A stretch of DNA of 9,165 nt, from the NCBI GenBank assembly GCA_041552055.1, contig JBFELO010000177.1, positions 1 through 9,165 of the forward strand, in the 5' to 3' direction. Under the pieces are notes generated by a model. The model made no database searches. It saw nothing but the letters and a program-made list of their open reading frames with translations, and had not been told where the DNA came from. Positions 5,124 through 9,165 of this stretch are shown here, piece by piece (the stretch's first letter is position 1; every line of letters starts with the position of its first letter). Made by a program: the position numbers and the translations under genes. The DNA comes from JBFELO01 sp041552055. GTDB lineage: Bacteria > Acidobacteriota > Thermoanaerobaculia > Thermoanaerobaculales > Sulfomarinibacteraceae.

Positions 5124-6007
5124 TTTCGAGACTGCGTTCCTACCTCGGCCAGCCGCAGCCGTTGGATCCCGCGCAGGAGGCCGGACCCGAGCTGAGGGCT
5201 CAGGTTCGGCGGTTGGAGATTCGCGCTCGTCAGGCGATGGAGGCCGGTCTCGCCGGCCAGTATCAGAGCGCGTTCCGCGGCCTCGGTCTCGAGTTCGAGG
5301 AAGTCCGGGAGTACCGGCACGGCGACGACGTGCGGACGATCGACTGGAACGTGACCGCCCGCACCGGGGAGCTGCACGTCAAACGGTACCGCGAGGAGCG
5401 CGATCTGACGGTCCTGTTGGTGGTGGATCTGTCGGCATCGACGCGTTTCGGATCGGGGGTCATGACCGTCCACGACCTGATTGCGGAGGTGTCGAGCCTG
5501 TTCGTCATGACGGCGGCGCGGCGCGATCGGGTCGGAGCCATTCTCTTCGACGACGGAGTGCGCACGGTGATTCCGCCGCGCCTCGGGTGGCGCCACGGGC
5601 TGCGCGTGGTTCGGGAGGTGCTGGCGTCCGTTCCCGCGGGGCGTGGCACCGCGGTGGTCGAGGCCCTGCGGTCCGCCGGCCGGCTGCTGCGTCGGCGAGG
5701 TGTGGTGATCGTCGTGGTCGACCGGGTGTGTCCGCTGCCGAGGCGAGAGCTGGTCGCACTCGCGGGTCGGCACGAGGTGGTGGTCGTGCGGGTGACCGAT
5801 CCGCTGCTGCGAAAGGCCTCGAACGACACCCGTTTGCCGGTGATCGACCCGGAGGCTGGACGGCGAGGCGTGCTGCGCCGCGCCCCTCGGCCCAGGGCCG
5901 AACCGACGCCACCGGGGATCGACGTGCTCGAACTGACCACCGACATCGACTACCTGGTCGAGGTGCAGGCGATGCTCGAGGCTCGGGAGCGCCGCCGTGT
6001 GCACTAG
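5120..6007 (+). CDS. DUF58 domain protein
   Basis: 295-aa protein without membrane segments or signal peptide. The DUF58 signature is clear at residues 59-94: FEEVREYRHGDD, then VRTIDWNVTARTGELHVKRY (71-90). A VWA-like core follows, with the partial metal-binding motif DLSAS at 103-107 after a hydrophobic strand (LTVLLVV) and a further Asp at 201 (VVVDR). DUF58 proteins are regular partners of MoxR ATPases in VWA operons; their biochemical role is poorly defined. It starts with GTG at 5120, overlapping the MoxR stop by 4 nt, with GGAGG at 5111-5115 as the ribosome-binding site. An Arg/Pro-rich segment (248-264) near the C-terminus is probably flexible. The end overlaps the next gene by 11 nt. 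Confidence 0.93.
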   Translation: MISRLRSYLGQPQPLDPAQEAGPELRAQVRRLEIRARQAMEAGLAGQYQSAFRGLGLEFEEVREYRHGDDVRTIDWNVTARTGELHVKRYREERDLTVLLVVDLSASTRFGSGVMTVHDLIAEVSSLFVMTAARRDRVGAILFDDGVRTVIPPRLGWRHGLRVVREVLASVPAGRGTAVVEALRSAGRLLRRRGVVIVVVDRVCPLPRRELVALAGRHEVVVVRVTDPLLRKASNDTRLPVIDPEAGRRGVLRRAPRPRAEPTPPGIDVLELTTDIDYLVEVQAMLEARERRRVH

Positions 6008-6926
6008 GTCGATCGTGGGGCTGATGGTCGCGCTGGCCTGCGCCGGCGTTGCTGCCGAGGGGCCGGCCACACTCGAGGTCGTCGTGCCCGAAGGCACGGT
6101 GAGCGTCGGTGATCGAGTGCCGGTGCGCGTGGTCGCGCGCGGGGGCGATGGTCTGTTGTGGGGAGAGCTCCGGGTGGTCGTCCCCACCGGAGGTCCATGG
6201 GAAGTGGTCGACGGGCCTCAAACCGTGGCCGGGGCACGGCCGCCCGCGTGGCAGGTGGAGCTGGCGCCAATGCAGCTCGGCGAGGTGCCCTTGCCCAACT
6301 TCCAGGTCACCGTGAGGCCTCCAGATGGCGACCCGCAGGATGTGACGCCGGCATCGACCCCGAGCCTGCAGGTGGCCTCCGTGCTGCCGACCGATCAGGA
6401 GGCGGAGCCGGCACCGCTCAGGGATCCGGTCGGCGTGGCAGGGTTCCCCTGGGAGTGGCTGGTGCCGGCGCTGATCGTGCTCGTCCCGTTGCTCGCGGTG
6501 GCGGCGTGGTGGTTGCGGCGCAGGCGGTCGAAGATCTCGACCGACCCGACGTTCAGGCTACCGCCCCTGGAGCAGCTGAAGGCGCTGCTCGAGGAGCTCG
6601 AGCCGAGGATCGGTCGAGAGCCCGCCGAAGGTCTCTGCGATCGCCTGGCGAGCGGCTTCCGCCGGTACCTCGAACGCAGGACCGGTGAGCCGGCCCTGGA
6701 GATGACCTCGTTCGAGCTGCGCGGTCTGGCGCGCGGGAGAGGCTGGCCCGAGGCAGTCCAGCGATCGATCCACCGCGTGATGGAGGTCGCGGACGGAGTG
6801 CGCTTCGGCCGCAAGCGGGTGGTGGAGGCCGAGCTGAAGGCCGCGGTATCAGCCGCCGGCGAGGCGGCGACCGATCTCGAGCACCACCTGGAAGCGCTCG
6901 AGCAGCGGCTGGAGGCAGCCTCATGA
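5997..6926 (+). CDS. BatD/DUF4381-like single-pass membrane protein
   Basis: 309-aa protein. Residues 1-20 form a signal peptide with a probable cleavage site after GVAA; Cys15 does not fit a good lipobox. An exported beta-rich domain (about 24-130) looks like the Ig-like part of BatD-type proteins. A Pro/Glu-rich linker precedes one membrane helix (about 153-173, WEWLVPALIVLVPLLAVAAW), followed by the positive stop RRRR and a helical cytoplasmic domain (about 190-309) ending in a probable coiled coil. This topology and its place between DUF58 and the first VWA gene match the DUF4381/BatD position of Bat operons; the family name rests on context and architecture more than on motifs. It starts with GTG at 5997, with GGGAG at 5985-5989, and overlaps the DUF58 gene by 11 nt and the next gene by 4 nt (ATGA). 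Confidence 0.8.
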   Translation: MCTRSIVGLMVALACAGVAAEGPATLEVVVPEGTVSVGDRVPVRVVARGGDGLLWGELRVVVPTGGPWEVVDGPQTVAGARPPAWQVELAPMQLGEVPLPNFQVTVRPPDGDPQDVTPASTPSLQVASVLPTDQEAEPAPLRDPVGVAGFPWEWLVPALIVLVPLLAVAAWWLRRRRSKISTDPTFRLPPLEQLKALLEELEPRIGREPAEGLCDRLASGFRRYLERRTGEPALEMTSFELRGLARGRGWPEAVQRSIHRVMEVADGVRFGRKRVVEAELKAAVSAAGEAATDLEHHLEALEQRLEAAS

Positions 6927-7918
6927 TGCGGCTCGCGGCTCCCGGCTGGCTCGTGCTGGCGGTGCTGGCGCTGGCGGCCGCCGGACTGTGGTTGGTGCGC
7001 CGGAGGTGGCAGCGGTTCCCCTATCCCACCGCGGTGGGCTCCGGCCGCACGATGCGACTTCCCGGGCGAACGACCATCGCCGGACTACTGGCGGCGGCCG
7101 CGTTCATTCCGCTCGCCGTGTCCGCCGCGAGGCCGCAGGAGGTGTTGTCGCGTCGGCTGGAGCGGGCCGAGGGGGTCGATCTGGTCATCGCCCTCGACAT
7201 CTCGGGATCGATGGCCGCGCTCGACTTTCGACCCAGCGATCGACTGGGCGTCGCCAAGGAGGTGATCGCTCATTTCGTCGACCGTCGTACCGACGATCGT
7301 CTGGGCCTCGTGGTGTTCGCCGGAGCGGCGGTGACGATGTGTCCAATCACGCTGGACCACGATGTTCTCCAGCAGCTGATCGACCAGGTGGAGCTGGATA
7401 CCCTGCCGGACGGCACTGCCATCGGTCTCGGCCTGGGAACCGCAGTCGCCAGGTTGCGCGATTCCGAGGCCAGCTCCAAGGTGGTGGTGCTGGTCACCGA
7501 CGGCTCCAACAACACGGGCCAGCTGGATCCCATGACCGCGGCCGAGCTCGCGTCCGAGAACGACATCACCGTTCACACGGTACTGGTCGGCCGCGGCGGC
7601 GAGGTGCCGATCCCGGTGCGGCAACGGGATCCCCGGACCGGACGCGAGCGGACACGGGTGGTGCAGGTCGAGGTGGAGATCAACCCCGAACTCCTCGCCG
7701 AGATCGCCAGGGTCACCGGCGGCACGTCGTTCCGCGCGCGCGACCCGCAGGCTCTGGCGGACGTGTTCTCCGAGATCGATGCCCTGGAAAAGACCGAATT
7801 CACCTCCACCAGGCTGGTCCGGTACCGAGAGCGGTTCGAGCCCTGGGCCGTGGCGGCGTTTGTCACGCTGATGGTCGCGCTCGCCGTCGAGACCATCGTT
7901 GGAAGGAGCCCGTGGTGA
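6923..7918 (+). CDS. BatA-like VWA domain membrane protein
   Basis: 331-aa protein. Two membrane helices lie near the N-terminus (about 7-25 and 52-68), then a VWA domain (about 85-285) and a C-terminal helix (about 307-324). The metal-ion-dependent adhesion site is intact: DISGS at 92-96, Thr165 (DGTAIG), and Asp193 (VTDGS). Such domains bind a divalent metal and ligand proteins. In Bat operons BatA is thought to form a membrane complex with BatB, matured by MoxR. The start at 6923 overlaps the previous stop by 4 nt, with GGAGG at 6911-6915; a second ATG follows directly at 6926. The Arg-rich insert PVRQRDPRTGRERTR (231-245) lies late in the domain, where BatA/BatB proteins usually have a loop. 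The gene symbol batA is likely but not certain. Confidence 0.93.
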   Translation: MMRLAAPGWLVLAVLALAAAGLWLVRRRWQRFPYPTAVGSGRTMRLPGRTTIAGLLAAAAFIPLAVSAARPQEVLSRRLERAEGVDLVIALDISGSMAALDFRPSDRLGVAKEVIAHFVDRRTDDRLGLVVFAGAAVTMCPITLDHDVLQQLIDQVELDTLPDGTAIGLGLGTAVARLRDSEASSKVVVLVTDGSNNTGQLDPMTAAELASENDITVHTVLVGRGGEVPIPVRQRDPRTGRERTRVVQVEVEINPELLAEIARVTGGTSFRARDPQALADVFSEIDALEKTEFTSTRLVRYRERFEPWAVAAFVTLMVALAVETIVGRSPW

Positions 7919-9165
7919 GCATCGCCGAGCCGACCTCGTTGTGGCTGTTGGCTCTGCCGGCGCTGGCATCGGCGCTGGCGGTGTACCGGCACCGCAGTCG
8001 GGTCGTGCAGCAGCGGCGGCTCGCATCCCCGGCGGTATGGCGGCGGCTCATGGGCGGCACGCCTGCGACCGGGCTGTTGCGCATGCTCGCGTGGTGCATA
8101 GCGGCCGCGCTGGTGGTGGTGGCGCTGGCGCGTCCACAGTGGGGTGAGCTGCCGACGGAGGAGTCGGTTCGAACCCGCGACCTGGTGGTGGCGCTCGATG
8201 TGTCCGACTCGATGTTGTGTCCCGACCTGCGGCCGTCCCGGCTGGCGCGCAGCCTCGAGGTCATCGTGCGGGCGTTGCCCGGTTTCGAAGGCAACCGGGT
8301 CGGGATCGTGGTGTTCGCCGGCGACGCGTACCCCCTGGTGCCCGTCACCACGGATCTCAACGCGGTCGCGGCCTTCCTCGACGGCGTCCGCCCCCAGATG
8401 GTGGCGTTGCCGGGGTCCAACCTCGAGCGGGCGGCGGACGCCGCCCTCCGCCTGCTCCCAGCCGAGGGTGAGGGCCGGGTGTTGGTGCTGGTCACCGACG
8501 GCGAGAACCTCCAGGGCGATGTCGCGGCGGCCGCCGAGCGGTTGCGAAAGGCCGGGGTCGGGGTCCTGGCGGTGGTGGCCGGGACCTCGGACGGCGGGCC
8601 GATTCCGGTTCCGTCGGCCGATGGGAGTGTCCAGTACAAGCGTGACTCGAACGGCCGGCCGGTGGTGACCCGAGCGCAGCCGGAGGTGCTGCAGGAGCTC
8701 GCCACGGCAGTCGACGGAGAGGTGCTGGAGCTGACCGGCGGGCGGGTCGTGCCGGAGCTGATCGAGTCGATCAACCGTCTTCGCACCCGCGAGATAGAGG
8801 CCACCCGCACGGTACGGCGGGTCGAGCGCTTCCCGATCTTCCTGCTGGCGGCCGCCGTGGTGCTCGGCCTGGGGTTCGCGCTTTCGCCGTGGCGGCGGCT
8901 GGCGGCGGCGGCCACCCTGGTCGTCGCCATGCTCGCGGTGCCCGCGGTCGCACAGGATGCCGACCCGGTGCAGCCTTCCGCCGCGTCCGGCGAGACCGAG
9001 ACCCGGGGCGCGGCGCCGACCGTGTCGTGGTGGCAGCGGCTGATCCCGGGCGGCAGTCGACGGCTGGCCAGGGCCGGCGCAGGGCACTGGCGCGATGGAG
9101 ACCTCCCCCGTGCGGTCGAGGACTTCGCCGGTGCTGCGATTCTGGACCCCGACAGCCCGGACCGC
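7915..9165 (+). CDS. BatB-like VWA protein running into a TPR (BatC-like) region; 3' end missing
   Basis: 417 codons are present and no stop is reached. Two N-terminal hydrophobic segments (about 7-23 and 55-72) precede a VWA domain (about 88-290) with DVSDS at 95-99 and VTDGE at 193-197; the expected MIDAS Thr is replaced by Ser168 (LPGSN). A membrane helix at about 307-323 is followed by SPWRR and a second hydrophobic stretch (330-344) ending in AVPAVAQ, which looks like a signal peptide with its cleavage site. After a Ser/Pro-rich linker comes a TPR-like start (LARAGAGHWRDGDLPRAVED, 384-403). This is the layout expected if batB and batC were fused. GTG at 7915 overlaps the BatA stop by 4 nt, with AAGGAG at 7903-7908; GTG at 7912 is a less well-spaced alternative. 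Confidence 0.92.
   Translation, partial: MSIAEPTSLWLLALPALASALAVYRHRSRVVQQRRLASPAVWRRLMGGTPATGLLRMLAWCIAAALVVVALARPQWGELPTEESVRTRDLVVALDVSDSMLCPDLRPSRLARSLEVIVRALPGFEGNRVGIVVFAGDAYPLVPVTTDLNAVAAFLDGVRPQMVALPGSNLERAADAALRLLPAEGEGRVLVLVTDGENLQGDVAAAAERLRKAGVGVLAVVAGTSDGGPIPVPSADGSVQYKRDSNGRPVVTRAQPEVLQELATAVDGEVLELTGGRVVPELIESINRLRTREIEATRTVRRVERFPIFLLAAAVVLGLGFALSPWRRLAAAATLVVAMLAVPAVAQDADPVQPSAASGETETRGAAPTVSWWQRLIPGGSRRLARAGAGHWRDGDLPRAVEDFAGAAILDPDSPDR

Noticed and set aside
5997..6060. Lipoprotein signal in the BatD-like protein
   Set aside because: Cys15 follows ALA rather than a proper L-[AS]-[GA]-C lipobox, and an ordinary cleavage site after GVAA fits better.
5048..6221. Long minus-strand open frames opposite DUF58 and its neighbour
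   Set aside because: The translations are low in complexity (Arg, Pro, His, Ser) and the plus strand carries recognisable family motifs.
1..9165. tRNA or rRNA genes
   Set aside because: No cloverleaf or rRNA-like conserved segment was recognised in the intergenic regions.

Overview
The window is GC-rich DNA with Shine-Dalgarno-led, tightly overlapping genes. It suggests a free-living Gram-negative bacterium. A transmembrane Ser/Thr kinase with a TPR tail beside a Bat-type MoxR/DUF58/VWA operon fits Acidobacteriota or a similar deep-branching lineage; this placement is inferred from gene types, not shown by a marker gene.

Layout. 1-503: no gene. It holds an array of structured repeat units, then a perfect 10-bp hairpin beside the next gene's stop. 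504-1355 (minus): a ribonuclease Z-type metallo-beta-lactamase-fold hydrolase with all expected metal ligands. 1356-1978: no gene. It holds that gene's upstream region, a second repeat array in the opposite orientation, two 7-bp tandem repeat tracts and a terminator-like hairpin. 1979-3943 (minus): a 654-aa membrane Ser/Thr protein kinase with a TPR-like region and a C-terminal extracytoplasmic domain. 3944-4139: a divergent intergenic region with a possible promoter and two palindromes. 4140 to the window end (plus): five overlapping genes: MoxR-type AAA+ ATPase, DUF58 protein, a BatD/DUF4381-like membrane protein, a BatA-like VWA protein, and a BatB-like VWA protein running into a TPR (BatC-like) region and cut by the window edge.

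How the genes work together. The plus-strand block has the order of a Bat (Bacteroides aerotolerance-type) operon. In such systems a MoxR ATPase is thought to act as a chaperone or remodeller for VWA/MIDAS proteins at the membrane. Every junction overlaps by 4 or 11 nt, so translation is probably coupled. The kinase diverges from the operon and shares its upstream region, so co-regulation is possible but not shown.

The least explained feature is the repeat family around the RNase Z-like gene. Two 162-bp arms differ at one base, lie in inverted orientation and enclose the gene. They belong to a modular element with conserved flanks and unit-specific stem-loops. I cannot assign it to a known family.
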